From Cherax quadricarinatus (lineage: Eukaryota > Arthropoda > Malacostraca > Decapoda > Parastacidae), in assembly GCF_038502225.1 (NCBI RefSeq), contig NC_091369.1, positions 18,859,943-18,923,942 on the forward strand: DNA of 64,000 nucleotides, written 5' to 3'. Shown here piece after piece: positions 30,248-43,633 of the stretch (position 1 is its first letter; each line of letters starts with the position of its first letter). Below the pieces are notes generated by a model, which had not been told where the DNA came from, made no database searches, and saw only the letters and a list, made by a program, of their open reading frames with translations. The position numbers and the translations under genes were made by a program.

Positions 30248-31480
30248 TGCCCACACTGACCCTGTTGCCCACACTGGGTCATCAACACTGCCTCATACAC
30301 GGGGCCACCAGCACTGCCACCCACACTTGGCCACCGACACTGGGCCACCAACACTGCCACCCACAATGAGCCACCAACATTGCCACCCACACTTGGCCAC
30401 CAACACTGCCTCTCACACTGGGTCACCAACACTGCCTCGTACAATGGACCAAAAACACTGCCTCCCACACTGGGCCACCAACACTGCTCCCACACTGGGC
30501 CACCAACACTGCCTCCCACAATGGGCCACCAACACTGCCTCCCACAATGGGCCACCAACCCTGCTGCCCACACTGGGGCACCAACCCTGCTGCCCACACT
30601 GGGCCACCAACACTGCCTCTCACACTGGGCCACAAACGCTGCCTCCCACACTGGGCCTCCAACACTGCCTCCCACACTGGGCCACCAACATTGCCTCCCA
30701 CACTGGGGCACCAACAGCATTCAGTGAAGCGGCGGGGCCAGGAGCTGAGTATCGACCCCTGCAACTACAACTAGGCGAGTACAATTAGGTGAGTGCTGAC
30801 TCCCACACTAGGCACCAACCCTGCTGCCCACACTGGGCCACCAGCAGTGCCTCCCACACTGGGCCACCAATACTGCCTCCCACATTGGGCACCAACCCTG
30901 CTGCCCACACTGGGCCACCAGCAGTGCCTCCCACACTGGGTCGCCAGCACTGCCTCACACACTGGGTCACCAATGCTACCTCCCACACTGGGCCACCAAC
31001 ACTGCCTCACACACTGAGGCACCAACCCTGCTGCCCACAGTGGGCCACCAACACTACCTCCCACACTGGGCCACAAACACTGCCACCCGCACTGGGCTAC
31101 CAACACTGCCACCCAAACTGGGCCATCAGAACTGCCTCCTGCACTAGGACACCAACACTGCCACCCGCAATGGGCCAACAACCCTGCTGCCCACACTGGG
31201 CCACCAACCCTGCTGCCCACACTGGGCCACCAACCCTGCTGCGCACACTGGGCCACCAACCCTGCTGCCCACACTGGGCCACCAACTCTGTTGCCCACAC
31301 TGGGCCACCAACACTGCCAAACACATTCAGACACCAACACTGCCTAACACATTCGGACACCAACACTGCCACCCACACTTGGCCACCAACATTGCGTCCC
31401 TGACTGGGCCACCAACACTGCCTCTCACACTAGGCCACCAACATTGCCTCCCACGTCGGGCCACCAACGCTGCCTCAAAC
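30248..31480. repeat. Minisatellite, 26-bp unit, about 45 copies
   Basis: The unit is close to CCACCAACACTGCCTCCCACACTGGG split as CCACCAACACTGCC and TCCCACACTGGG, with many variants (TGCTGCCC, AGCAGTGCC, CATTC). Because 26 is not a multiple of three and the unit lacks stops on both strands, long spurious ORFs appear in all frames. It is interrupted at 30722-30790 by a LINE end. Confidence 0.95.
30722..30790 (+). mobile_element. Stub of the AC-tailed CR1-like LINE 3' end
   Basis: GGCGGGGCCAGGAGCTGAG, TCGACCCCTGCAACTACAACTAGGCGAGTACAATTAGGTGAGT is the plus-strand version of the 3' terminus seen in the array at 50065-62810. It has two copies of the AACTAGGTGAGTAC-type end repeat. No AC run follows. 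It splits the 26-bp minisatellite. Confidence 0.8.
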
Positions 31481-31723
31481 AATTAAGGGAGTGTACGCCT
31501 TTTACGGAGGATCTGCTGAAGATCCTCAGTTTGAGTCGTTATTTTGTCTCCTTGTTCCTGACGCTGTGCTGCTGTTTACTGTTGCTTTTTACATTATTAC
31601 TGTTTAGCGAAACAAGCTGTGTGATGGTCGAGAAGATACATTTATGAACTAGTTGAGTTTACTCTTATTGAGACATAATAAGCACTTTTAACACATACAC
31701 ATGCTATCACACACACTTGTATA
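31481..31723. other. Intron 1 spacer
   Basis: No feature recognised. Confidence 0.4.
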
Positions 31724-31930
31724 TACAGTGGACCCCCGCATAACGATCACCTCCGAATGCGACCAATTATGTAAGTGTATTTATGTAAGTGTGTTTGTAC
31801 GTGTATGTTTTGGGGTCTGAAATGGACTAATCTACTTCACAATATTCCTTATGGGAACAAATTCGGTCAGTACTGGCACCTGAACATACTTCTGGATTGA
31901 AAAAATATCGTTAACCGGGAGTCCACTGTA
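31724..31930. mobile_element. pogo-like MITE with TA target duplication
   Basis: The element occupies 31726-31928 (203 bp) with TA on both sides. The terminal inverted repeats begin CAGTGGACCCCCGCATAACGAT at the left and, reversed, CAGTGGACTCCCGGTTAACGAT at the right. TA duplication and CAGTG termini fit a non-autonomous Tc1/mariner-pogo derivative. No transposase is present. Confidence 0.85.
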
Positions 31931-32180
31931 CTTGCATTATTCGTATTCATGAGTATATCTCGTCATAGCAAAGTACCAGATGGTACTTGAGATTGTACTC
32001 TACGAAATGTGCCCTCAGCACTTTATTGCTATATGTTCAATTTAACACTAAATTACGAGAGAAGTGTAGAAGCTTATGCCCTAAATTATATCAAACTTAT
32101 TTACTTTGATATTGTCTACCTAGACATCTTCGTTATTAAAATCTCGCAAATTCTATATCGTTCATTTATTATCTAGTTGT
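31931..32180. other. Intron 1 spacer
   Basis: No feature recognised. Confidence 0.4.
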
Positions 32181-32485
32181 GATAAGATAAGATAAGATTT
32201 CGTTCGGATTTTTAACCCCGGAGGGTTAGCCACCCAGGATAACCCAAGAAAGTCAGTGCGTCATCGAGGACTGTCTAACTTATTTCCATTGGGGTCCTTA
32301 ATCTTGTCCCCCAGGATGCGACCCACACCAGTCGACTAACACCCAGGTACCTATTTGCTGCTAGATGAACAGGACAACAGGTGTAAGGAAACGTGTCGAA
32401 ATGTTTCCACCCGCCGGGAATCGAACCCTGGCCCTCCGTGTGTGAAGCGGGAGCTTTAGCCACCAGGCCACCGGACCACCGGACT
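32181..32485 (-). mobile_element. tRNA-derived SINE, most complete copy
   Basis: On the minus strand: an A box within TGGCCTGGTGGCTAAAGC, a B box within CCAGGGTTCGATTCCC, a body with CTGGTGTGGGTCGCATCC, then a second part (TTATCCTGGGTGGCTAACCC) and a (TTATC)n tail at 32181-32200. Polymerase III promoter boxes sit at normal tRNA spacing. The tail differs from the (TTA)n copy at 13287-13652, so at least two 3' modules are used with this head. Confidence 0.88.
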
Positions 32486-34496
32486 ATTAATATTTCTCTC
32501 AAATTCGGGGGATATAATTGGACTCGATCATATTCTGACAAACTTACAGATCCAGAAACAGGCCAGATGGTAAAGGAGGATCAATAAGTTGACCTTCTAG
32601 TATTCTCTGCAGATGTTTACCTTCATAGATATCGCATTTTGTAACAGTTCCATGCTCCTCATGGCTTGAACGAAATATTATAGAATCAACAATTATAAAA
32701 CATAATAAACGTTCATTTTATAATAGTGGCGGCTTATTCAGGTTCGATAACTTGACAATTAAGACACCTGAAGCAGAATTCGAGTGTAAACTTGTTGGAC
32801 TGTCTTAAAATGCAGTTCTATACTGACGAATTGAGTGTCTTTGTTGCTTCCTATCAACCTACCTGAACAATGATGAACTGAGTAATATTTGCTGCTACCA
32901 AACAACCCTATGGTTAGACTAGCATTTACCAGAGGGTGAACTGGGCTAGCCTCTGGAAATAGGAAAGTTTTCCCTTTTTGGTGCTTCTCCATATCTTTGA
33001 ATGGTGGAATTTTCCCAACTGATATATGTCAGATACCTTCATGATTATAATATTAGTCTTTTATAATGATTGTGGAAATTATTTAATTTCCGAATCTATA
33101 GTGCCTAATAGGTGTTTAATGTGTTGATATGGGTCAGGAAATGTATTTGAAAATGGATTAGAACCAACAGGGAAGCTCTGCGCCTGGGCTGATGCGCAGG
33201 GGAGAGGTCGAGATGGGGCATCACAAGCGGGAGTGTTTTGAATGGAGTTAAGAGGCTGGGAAAGCATGGGACTAGGAAATTGGCGTTCACGGCGGCCTAA
33301 GGATTAATGTAGGCCTCACTTTATAATAGGAAGTGTCGTAACTGTTCCTGGTGAAAAGTGAGGGAACGTGATTTACGGGACCATCGTAATAAAGTGGTAA
33401 AATTAGTGAATAATGGTAGGACCGGTGGTGACTGGTGCGACGCCATGGAGGGTGTCCAGGGGAAAATACCCGTGAATTAATCATCACTCATCGGTCTCAG
33501 ATCTTAATGGAGTGACCTCTAATGTGCATAATAATTATGAGGCATTAAATCGTCCTGTGAATTGTAATGTAATCAGTGATAATAACACTAAGTTAAGAGA
33601 ATGTGTGAAGTGAAATAAGTCGCCTTGCTCCGAGTGAACAGGTGTAGACCTTGTGGTTTCTGTCCAGAGGATAGTGAAGGTTTTATGGAGTCACGACTTC
33701 TAAACCGGGACAAACCAACGGATACCTCGTCCTGCTGGAATAAGAACCGTGTCGGTGTAGCAGGACATCGAAATGAGATGGTGAATGGAGGAAATAAGGA
33801 GCATCAATCAACCACAGTTAAGTAACCCTTCTAGTTATAGCAGACTGATACTGGCCAGTTAGGTATGTTGTAACTGGATGGGTTGGGGGGTGATCCAGCT
33901 ACATCAAGTGACCACCAGAGAATATCTGGTAAGTGGTGGTATTATATACAGGTGTTTTTTCCTTGATGGATATGTATATGCATGTGCAACCTACCCCCCC
34001 CCCCTTCATTCAGTTAAACTAATATAATCTATACAGTCCACAATTATTTAGTAGCACCGTACTTATGGGTGCTATCCAATTTATACTGGTCTCGGATAGA
34101 TATGGATAAGATTGTGAGGTCGAAGGGACCACCTGCAGGGACCAGGGGTGGTTAAGTTTTCTCACATCCCTACACGGGGTGACTACGGTAAACAATATAG
34201 CTGTTGTCTCCCAATGAGATTACTAGTATGCATGTAATGTTGAGGTACGTACATAATGTTGAGGTACATTTTCCATAATGATTTTAAAGGAAGTCTGGCA
34301 GCATATGTGTGATAGTCATCGTGCCATGACCAAGTTGCTACGTCATTACCAAATATTCAATGTTCATGGGCTGCTATATTTTGCCTTTATCTTTTTGGCA
34401 CCTACACTAGTCTGCCTTGATACGATCTCATTCTAGCTAGACTCGTTCAGTTTAGCTATTCTACTTGAAGTTCCTACTTATTTCTGCAACATTGCA
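32486..34496. other. Intron 1 sequence, no recognised gene
   Basis: Two kilobases of ordinary-looking sequence. Short ORFs at 33079-33290 and 33625-33825 have no recognisable domains. A poly-C run is at 33996-34005. Confidence 0.4.
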
Positions 34497-35040
34497 AGCT
34501 TTTGATTTGTTGATTGCAGCACGAAACGCTTAGAGCTTCCCCTGTGGTTGAAATTAGCCTTAAGCTTACCACTACCAGGAGTGTCCTCGGATCTTGAACA
34601 ACACTTAGCTCTGCTGGATGCATGATCTTGTTTCGTGGTTTCATTGCTAAGTAGACTGCTTGTTGAGGAGGGTATTCAAACAGGAGGAGGTTGAAATTAA
34701 TCCTTGAACATCCACTGCCACGAGTGTCCAAGCAACATGAAACGAGTCTAGTTCACTAGGTTCATGTTGTATGAAGGATCGATGGCGTAGTGGATAGGGT
34801 GACACGTATGTTGTGTTGTCTTTTGATGCGGGACAATGTGTCGTGGGGTCGAATCCTGGCCTGCTGGAGTTTGGTAAATGATTCAATACCACTTGTTTCG
34901 TGGTTTCATTGCTATATAGACTGCTTGCTGAGGCGGGTATTCAAACAGGAGGAGGCTGAAATTAATCCTTGAGATACCACTGCCATGAGTGTCCTTGAAT
35001 CACAATAAACATCTAGCTCTGCTGGATGCGCAGTCACCTA
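34497..35040 (+). mobile_element. Two partial copies of a second tRNA-derived SINE
   Basis: The copy at about 34755-35035 has an A box (TGGCGTAGTGGATAGG at 34783), a B box (GGGGTCGAATCCTGG at 34845), then a conserved block ACTTGTTTCGTGGTTTCATTGC and a tail with GGTATTCAAACAGGAGG and AGCTCTGCTGGATGC. The block and tail recur at 34548-34740 without the tRNA head, so the tail part occurs almost three times. A third copy is at 39885-40022. Confidence 0.75.
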
Positions 35041-35044
35041 TGTT

Positions 35045-38000
35045 GTGTTTATTTATTTATTTAAACATGATACAGAGAAGTACAAGGAATACAATTTTTA
35101 AAGTGCAGCATGCCAAAGCCCCTTGTATGCAGAGCATTATGGGCAGGCTTAAAATTAACTTAAGATTAACTAAGCAATGATATATTCAGTGGTACAGAAA
35201 TTATTGTAAAACAGATAACAATTTAGTACAAATGAGTATTACAAAGACAGGTCATATGGTCATTTAATGTGTTGCTGTGTAATCAGTAGAATGGAGTATT
35301 CTGTTAGGTAATGAAGTTAAATAGTAACAAAGTTTGATTGGGCCACAGGTTGACATTTATGAGATACAATAATGAGATACATACATGAGATACAATTTAT
35401 GAGATACAATTATTCAGTATTTATTTAGTTGTGGGCGAGTAAGTGATTTTTGAGAAGAGACTTGAATTTATAAACAGTGTTTCTTTTATATTCACAGGTA
35501 ATGAATTCCAGATTTTAGGGCCTTTTATGTGCATCGAGTTTTTGCATAACGTGCGATGGACACGAGGAACACCAAAGAGTGATCTGTGCCTTGTGTTATG
35601 GTCATGTGTTCTATTGAGGTTGGTAAGGAGATGTTTGAGGGGAGGGTTTATGTCAGAGTTAAGTGTTCCATGTATGTAGTAGGTGCAGTAATAAGTATGG
35701 ATGTTTTGTATTGTGAGTAGGTTTAGAGTTTTGAATATTGGTGGAGTGTGCTGTCTGTAGTGGGAATTTGTTATCATTCTGACTGCAGCCTTTTGTTGGG
35801 TAATTAATGGTCTGAGATGGTTTATTGTTGTTGAGCCCCATGCATAAATTCCATAGGTGAGATAGGGGTAAATAAGTGACTGATATAGGGACAGGAGGGC
35901 TGACTGGAACATAGTACCGTATCTTCGATAGTATGCCTACAGTCTTCGAAATTTTTTTGGAAATTTGTTGTATGTGTGTTTGAAATTTGAGTCTATTATC
36001 GAGGTGGATTCCTAGGAATTTTCCCTCTGTGAGTTTTGTGATAGGTGATCCATTTATCATTATGTTAAGAGACACATCTGTAGCTCTGTTACCAAACTGA
36101 ATGTAGTAGGTTTTGTCAATGTTTAGAGTAAGTTTGTTGGTCCTCATCCAGGTTGATATTTTCTGTAATTCGGTATTTACAGTATTGGCTAGCATGACTG
36201 GGCTCAGGTGAGAGTAGACGTATGTAGTGTCATCTGCAAATAGTGTGGGTTTGAGTAGTTGCGATGCATTTGGTAGGTCATTTAAGTATATGAGAAAGAG
36301 AAGAGGGCCTAGGACGCTTCCCTGTGGGACACCAACTGTAATTGACTGTGCGGAAGAGTTTGCCCCATTTGTGTACAAATATTGGCTTCTGTTGCTGAGG
36401 TAAGACTTTAGGTAGTTGAGGGAGTGCCCTCTTATACCATAGTGTGACAATTTTATGTGGAGCAAGTCATGGTCAACTGTATCAAAAGCTTTACGTAAGT
36501 CAATGAAGATCCCCAGTGGGACTTCTTTTTTCTCTATTGCTGTATATGTACTAGCATGTGGATAATAGCATCATTAGTATTTTTATTAGGCCTGAACCCA
36601 AACTGACAGGGGTTGAGTATGTTGTGGGAGATGAGGTAGGAATAGATACGCTTATGGATTAATTTTTAAAAGATTTTAGAGAGAGGGTGTAAGTTGGATA
36701 TTGGCCTACAGTTATTCAAGTCTGTGTGGTCTCCTCCTTTATGGATCAGGATGACCCTTGCTATTTTGAGAACTGTAGGAAAGGTAGAGGATTCAATGGA
36801 TTTGTTAAAGAGTGTTGCAATGATTGGTGATAGCACCTGTGACACTTTTTTGTATATAATGCGTGGTAAGGTATTTAAATATCCTGTCTTGGTTTTAGTT
36901 TTTTCGGGTAGTTGCCAGTGAGGTAGTCATTGGGTGGGGTATCTGAGCTTGAGATTTTATTGGCAAGGTTTTTTCCTATAGTGGAGAAGAAATCATTGAG
37001 TGTGTTTGCTGTTTCAGTAGGTGGGAATTGGGGTTCATCTGGTTTTAATTCAATTTCGCCATTTCGTGTTATCTTTTTTGCTCCTAGTATTTCTGATAGG
37101 GTTTTCCAGGTGTTTTTTATGTCACCTCGTAAGTTGGATAATCTGTTCTCATAATACAATTTTTTAGCCCTTCTTATTAGCCTGGTTAGGATTGACGAGT
37201 AACGTTTTGTTTGGTCTCTGGTTATGTGACCCATTCTGTACTGTTTTTCATATAGGTGCTTTGCATTTATGGATTTGAGGATACTGGGTGTTAGCCAGGG
37301 ACTGTTCAGTCTCTTAGCTGTCATCTGTTTAGTTTTTTTAGGGCAGTGCTTGTTATAGAGGTATTGGGTCTTTTTTAGAAAATTATTAATACATTCGTCA
37401 ATATCTGTATAGATTTCTAGCTCAGTGTGCCAGTCAGTGTTTGTCACTGCTGCTGTGAAGTTATTAATGGTTGCCTCATTGTGAAGTCTGAAAGTGACTT
37501 TAGAAGTGTCTTGGGGTAATTTGCCAAGGTTTGTTATGAGGAAGGTAGGGTAATGGTCTGTGGTATTATCTGTGATTATGTCTGATCTTAAGGGGAATAT
37601 GGTGTTGGTCCAGATGTGGTCAAGTAGGGAACACTAGTCTCTGTAACTCTTGTAGGTCTTGTTACTGTTTGTAGCAACATCCAGTTACTCATTGTGTTTG
37701 TGAATTCAGCAACATGTGGGTCTTGGTCTTGTAGGAGATTTATATTCAAGTCACCTGAGAGTAGTAAGTGATCTTTGTTCATGCGTGCATCAGTTATCAT
37801 ACTTCCTAGGTTTTCACTAAAACGGCTAATGTTTGACTGTGGAACTCTGTAGATGTTTATCACTGTGAGAGGTTTTTGTAGGTATTTGGATTTGTATTTA
37901 GCTATTATATATTCCCCATGTTCATCCCTTGTGCAAGTATTAGTGATACATTCTAGTTGGTCTGAGTAGTATATAGCAGTGCCACCCCCTTGTTGGTCTG

Positions 38001-38300
38001 GCCTACAGTTGTGTATGGCTGTGTAACCAGGAATGGCATAGATATCTGTAGTATCAGGCTTTAGCCAGGTTTCGGTGAGAGTAATGATGGACATACTGGT
38101 ATGCAGGGAATTTAGTAATGCTATGAGGTCATCGTAATGTTTGCTTAAAGATCTGATATTGTAGTTAAAGACAGTTATGTTGTTGTTGGCTCTGAGAAGT
38201 GCCTTTGTTCTGCTGTGTAGTAATTACAGTTACTGTTTGATTCATTTAAGTCATTCAGTAAGAGGTTGGTATCAGGATCAATGCTTGTTATCATAAGATT
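35045..38300 (-). mobile_element. LINE, CR1/jockey-superfamily type, broken ORF2
   Basis: Minus strand, from 38300: start near MITSIDPDTNLLLNDLNES, endonuclease (FNYNIRSLSKHYDDL, LTETWLKPDT, GGGTAIYY, LLLSGDLNIN), linker (37447-36875), RT with GVPQGSVLGPLLFLIYLNDLP and TLFADDTTYVYSH (catalytic FADD), thumb, and C-terminus ending in IKGPKIWNSLP. Frameshifts separate the pieces (for example near 35920, 36470, 37590). The 3' end carries a (TAAA)-type tail at 35045-35062. Clade not resolved. Intron 1, same strand as the host gene. Confidence 0.82.
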
Positions 38301-39884
38301 TATAGTGAATCTATAGTTAGAATTAAGTAAAAGACAAAGTAAATATTCTAAAGCTATAAAATAGCACCTGAATTAAAAAATATGAGCTAAGGTAGCTCTT
38401 TAAAGCTAAAATAAATGAGGCAATATAAAAGGGACTAAAATAATTTGTGGTGAACAAAAAAGTGGTAATCAAATAAATGAATATAATGGCAAAATAATGA
38501 GCTTATTACACTTTAGCACCTGAGAATAGCACCTTGATTATTTTAACAATTGTGAATATATGAACTAAGGTAGTTATATAAAGCTAAAATAAAAGAGTAA
38601 ATATATAAGGGACTAAATTAAGTAATGGTAAACAAAGTTAAGATGACAGATAGTCACTATGATATAATATTGATTTGGGAGTAAGATCTGATTTGTTATA
38701 TATAATAAGTTGGGCAATATATTGTACTATAAAAAGTAAAAAAAATAATATGAGGTAGTTGGTACTAGTTAGCAAAAGATAGTTAATGGCCTTGAACAAT
38801 GATATAATTGAAATATACACTAATTGCACACACAATATAGTCACTAAGATTTGAAAATAATCTAGAGTAGGACTTATAAACTTATAATATAAAAATACAA
38901 ATTAAAATGGTACTTCCAATTGCACTAGAGTCTGGTATAGGTTGTTAACAAGATCAAGAGTATAACTAGATTTAAATTGACAAAATAAAATTCACAAATT
39001 AAAGTACCAAAAGAATAATAAGTAAAAAGTAACAATGGCAATGTCTTGGTTATAATATGATAGAAAGATGGTAGACAGGTACACAGGAACACAGGTACAC
39101 AGGTACACAGGTACAAAGGATAATATAAAGGTTGGGGTTGAATATACAAACTTGAAAATTTGGCAACAAAATGTTATGGGAAGTATAAAATAATGTTTAA
39201 TGTACAAAAGTAAAATTGACTGGTAGTAAATATGGTGTTTAATAAAATTTTAGTAAGTAATAATGATTACAAAAAAGTGAAAAAGTAATGTTCATTTCAA
39301 GCATTAAATTTTAAGAACAGTTATTTGGACTCAACATTGCAGTGGTAGTTATACTAGAGGTTATTTGGCAGTACAAGGTAATTAAGAGTACTCTAAGATA
39401 GTAAATGTGGTATTAAAACAGGTTAAGGTAATTAGACAAGTAATGGTAATTAAATAATGTCAAAAATGTTAAGAGTAAATTGTACTGATAGTAAAAATGG
39501 TAATTAATTATTAATTTTAGTAAGTAATATCAATTAATAGTATTTAAAAAAATATGAGGTAGTAATATGGACAGAGAAAGTATCAATTCAGCTAATATTT
39601 AAGCAAACAATAGTAAATAAGAAAATTACATAAGGTGACTTATGCTTACTAGTAAAATCACATAATGAGGTAGTTGATTATTTAATTACTAAGAGATTGT
39701 ACTATGAAATTTGAACAATAATGGAGCAAAACATACACTACACTACGTAGGCTTTTAGGTTGGACATTGTTTAGTTATTCTCTGTAAGATTACTATCCCT
39801 GAAAAATCGTGATAGATTATTCTCATTCGTGATTGTGTACAGTTGACCTACATTTGTTTTCCTAACTAGAATTTTCTCATCCCG
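38301..39884. other. AT-rich region with an internal duplication
   Basis: Directly upstream of the LINE ORF2. Two related blocks, 38366-38500 and 38519-38645, share AGCACCTGA, TATGA(G/A)CTAAGGTAG, TAAAGCTAAAATAAA and GGGACTAAA. TACACAGG repeats occur at 39080-39112. It may be the 5' region of that LINE or unrelated intron. No ORF1 was recognised. Confidence 0.4.
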
Positions 39885-40858
<974 letters not shown>

Positions 40859-43185
40859 TTGATTTATGAGATTAGTCACGAGGGAGCATTCACCAAATTC
40901 AACTTCAATAACAAAAACATAAAGTGGGACCAAGTAAACCAAATCCTAACCGATATAAGCTGGGAAGATATGCTAAGCAACACAGACCCAAACTTATGCC
41001 TAGAACAGATTAACTCGGTGGCACTCGATGTATGCACAAGGCTTATTCCTCTAAGAAAAAGGAGGAGTAGATGTAAAATAGAAAGAGACAGGCGCTCCCT
41101 TTACAGGCGACGGAAAAGAATAACAGAGCGGCTAAAAGAGGTCAATATATCTGAAATGCGCAGGGAGACACTGGTCAGAGAAATAGCAAGCATCGAACTT
41201 AAGCTAAAAGAATCCTTTAGGAGTCAGGAATCGCGGGAAGAACTAAAAGCCATAAATGAAATCGAAAGAAACCCAAAGTATTTCTTCTCCTATGCCAAAT
41301 CAAAGTCGAGGTCAACGTCCAGTATTGGGCCCCTACTTAAACAAGATGGGTCCTACACAGATGACAGCAAGGAAATGAGTGAGCTACTCAAGTCCCAATA
41401 TGACTCAGTTTTTAGCAAGCCGCTAACCAGACTGAGAGTCGAAGATCAAAATGAATTTTTTATGAGAGAGCCACAAAATTTGGTTAACACAAGCCTATCC
41501 GATGTTATCCTGACGCCAAATGGCTTCGAACAGACGACAAATGACATGCCCATGCACTCTGCCCCAGGGCCAGACTCATGGAACTCCGTGTTCATCAAGA
41601 ACTGCAAGAAGCCCTTATCATGAGCCTTTTCCATCCTATGGAGAGGGAGCATGGACACGGGGGTCGTCCCACAGTTACTAAAAACAACAGACATAGCCCC
41701 ACTCCACAAAGGGGCAGTAAAGCAACAGCAAAGAACTACAGACCGATAGCACTAACATCCCATATCATAAAATCTTTGAAAGGGACCTAAGAAGCAAGAT
41801 CACCACCCATCTAGAAACCCATCAGTTACACAACCCAGGGCAACATGGGTTTAGAACAGGTCGCTCCTGTCTGTCTCAACTATTGGATCACTACGACAAG
41901 GTCCTAGATGCACTGGAAGACAAAAAGAATGCAGATGTAATATATACAGACTTTGCAAAAGCCTTCGACAAGTGTGACCATGGCGTAATCGCGCACAAAA
42001 TGCGTGCTAAAGGAATAACAGGAAAAGTCGGTCGATGGTTCTATAATTTCCTCACTAACAGAACACAGAGAGTAGTCGTCAACAGAGTAAAGTCCGAGGC
42101 AGCTACGGTGAAAAGCTCTGTTCCACAAGGCACAGTACTCGCTCCCATCTTGTTCCTCACCCTCATATCCGACATAGACAAGGATGTCAGCCACAGCACC
42201 GTGTCTTCCTTTGCAGATGACACCCTAATCTGCATGACAATGTCTTCCATTGCAGGCACTGCAAGGCTCCAGGCGGACATCAACCAAATCTTTCAGTGGG
42301 CTGCAGAAAACAATATGAAGTTCAACGATGAGAAATTTCAATTACTCAGATATGGTAAACACGAGGAAATTAAATCTTCATCAGAGTACAAAACAAATTC
42401 TGGCCACAAAATAGAGCGAAACACCAACGTCAAAGACCTGGGAGCGATCATGTCGGAGGATCTCACCTTCAAGGACCATAACATTGTATCAATCACATCT
42501 GTTAGAAAAATGACAGGATGGATAATGAGAACCTTCAAAACTAGGGAGGCCAAGCCCATGATGACACTCTTCAGGTCACTAGTTCTTTCTAGGCTGGAAT
42601 ATTGCTGCACACTAACAGCACATTTCAAGGCAGGTGAAATTGCTGACCTAGAAAATGTACAGAGAACCTTCACGGCGCGCATAACGGAGATAAAACACCT
42701 CAATTACTGGGAGTGCTTGAGGTTCCTAAACCTGTATTCCCTGGAACGCAGGTGGGAGAGATACATGGTTATATACACCTGGAAACTCCTAGAGGGACTA
42801 GTACCGAACTTGCACACGAAAATCACTCACTACGAAAGCAAAAGACTTGGCAGACGATGCAACATCCCCCAATGAAAAGCAGGGGTGTCACTAGCACGTT
42901 AAGAGACCATACAGTTAGTGTCAGGGGCCCGAGACTGTTCAACTGCCTCCCAGCATACATAAGGGGGATTACCAACAGACCCCTGGCAGTCTTCAAGCTG
43001 GCACTGGACAAGCACCTAAAGTCGGTTCCTGACCAGCCGGGCTGTGGCTCGTACGTTGGTTTGCGTGCAGCCAGCAGCAACAGCCTGGTTGATCAGGCTC
43101 TGATCCACCAGGAGGCCTGGTCACAGACCGGGCCGCGGGGGCGTTGACCCCCGGAACTCTCTCCAGGTAAACTCCAGGTAAATAT
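40859..43185 (+). mobile_element. 5'-truncated LINE with hairpin 3' tail
   Basis: It lacks the endonuclease. The plus strand encodes the pre-RT linker (EGAFTKFNFNNKNIKWDQV), RT start (GPDSWNSVFIKN), then RT 41883-42875 with YTDFAKAFDKCDHG, SSVPQGTVLAPILF and SSFADDTLICM (catalytic FADD), thumb, and the C-terminal LYSLERRWERYMVIYTWKLL. A frameshift follows and the tail ends with NCLPAYIRGITN and VFKLALDKHLKS. Two frameshifts occur near 41620-41880. The 3' terminus (43020-43185) is a chain of palindromes and ends in a doubled CTCCAGGTAAA. It sits only 238 bp from exon 1, in intron 1, antisense to the gene. Confidence 0.85.
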
Positions 43186-43422
43186 TGAAAATTATGTATA
43201 TATAATGTTTTCGAACTTCTCAGATCGATTTTTTGTTGACTCATGGCAAAACAAATTTTCATTTGGCTTATTCGGCAAAGTTCACTCATGACAAATTGGC
43301 CAAACTGAACAATTTGGCTTATTAGCCATGACATTTGCTATGCTAAACCTTTAAACGCCATCCAATGTCTTGGGATTAGTTGGTAACCAGTTTTATTCTA
43401 GTGAATAAAGAGAGTAACATAC
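43186..43422. other. Start of intron 1
   Basis: Minus-strand intron beginning GTATGTTACTC at 43422. No other feature. Confidence 0.6.
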
Positions 43423-43633
43423 CTGCCCATCTGCCGCCGTACTCCCGTGGCAGGTCCCTAGTGACCATCTTGGACCAGAGATGTGTCCTGAGTCCTGTAC
43501 CTACCTCCCAGGCCACACCTAGAGCCACCTTGCACAGGTAGAAGATCCCTAACCACACCAACACCTCCACCTGCCAAGTAGCTTTCATTATCTCATCTAT
43601 AAGCCATCTGGCAGATCCCTCACAAACTGCCAT
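43423..43633 (-). CDS. Host dehydrogenase exon 1 (start codon, membrane anchor)
   Basis: ATG at 43633 in ACA-ATG-G context opens 70 codons. Residues 1-22 are polar, about 23-42 (EVLVWLGIFYLCKVALGVAW) are hydrophobic and should anchor the protein in the ER membrane, and the end reads LPREYGGRWA before a G|GTATGT donor. G plus TT of exon 2 gives Val71, so the joined text is [16 protein letters not shown]17B12 and HSDL1 have the same architecture: an N-terminal hydrophobic segment, then YGxWAVVTGxTDGIG. The frame continues past the donor for 15 codons only by chance. A 5' UTR lies at >43633 and its start is not defined. Confidence 0.9.

Noticed and set aside
30202..31403. Long overlapping ORFs (up to 204 aa) on both strands
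   Set aside because: The 26-bp minisatellite unit lacks stop codons; the same peptide appears in every frame with a 26-residue period.
32400..32485. tRNA gene (also 13590-13650, 34783-34860)
   Set aside because: A and B boxes are present but the cloverleaf is degenerate and the sequence continues into a repeated SINE body with a simple-sequence tail.
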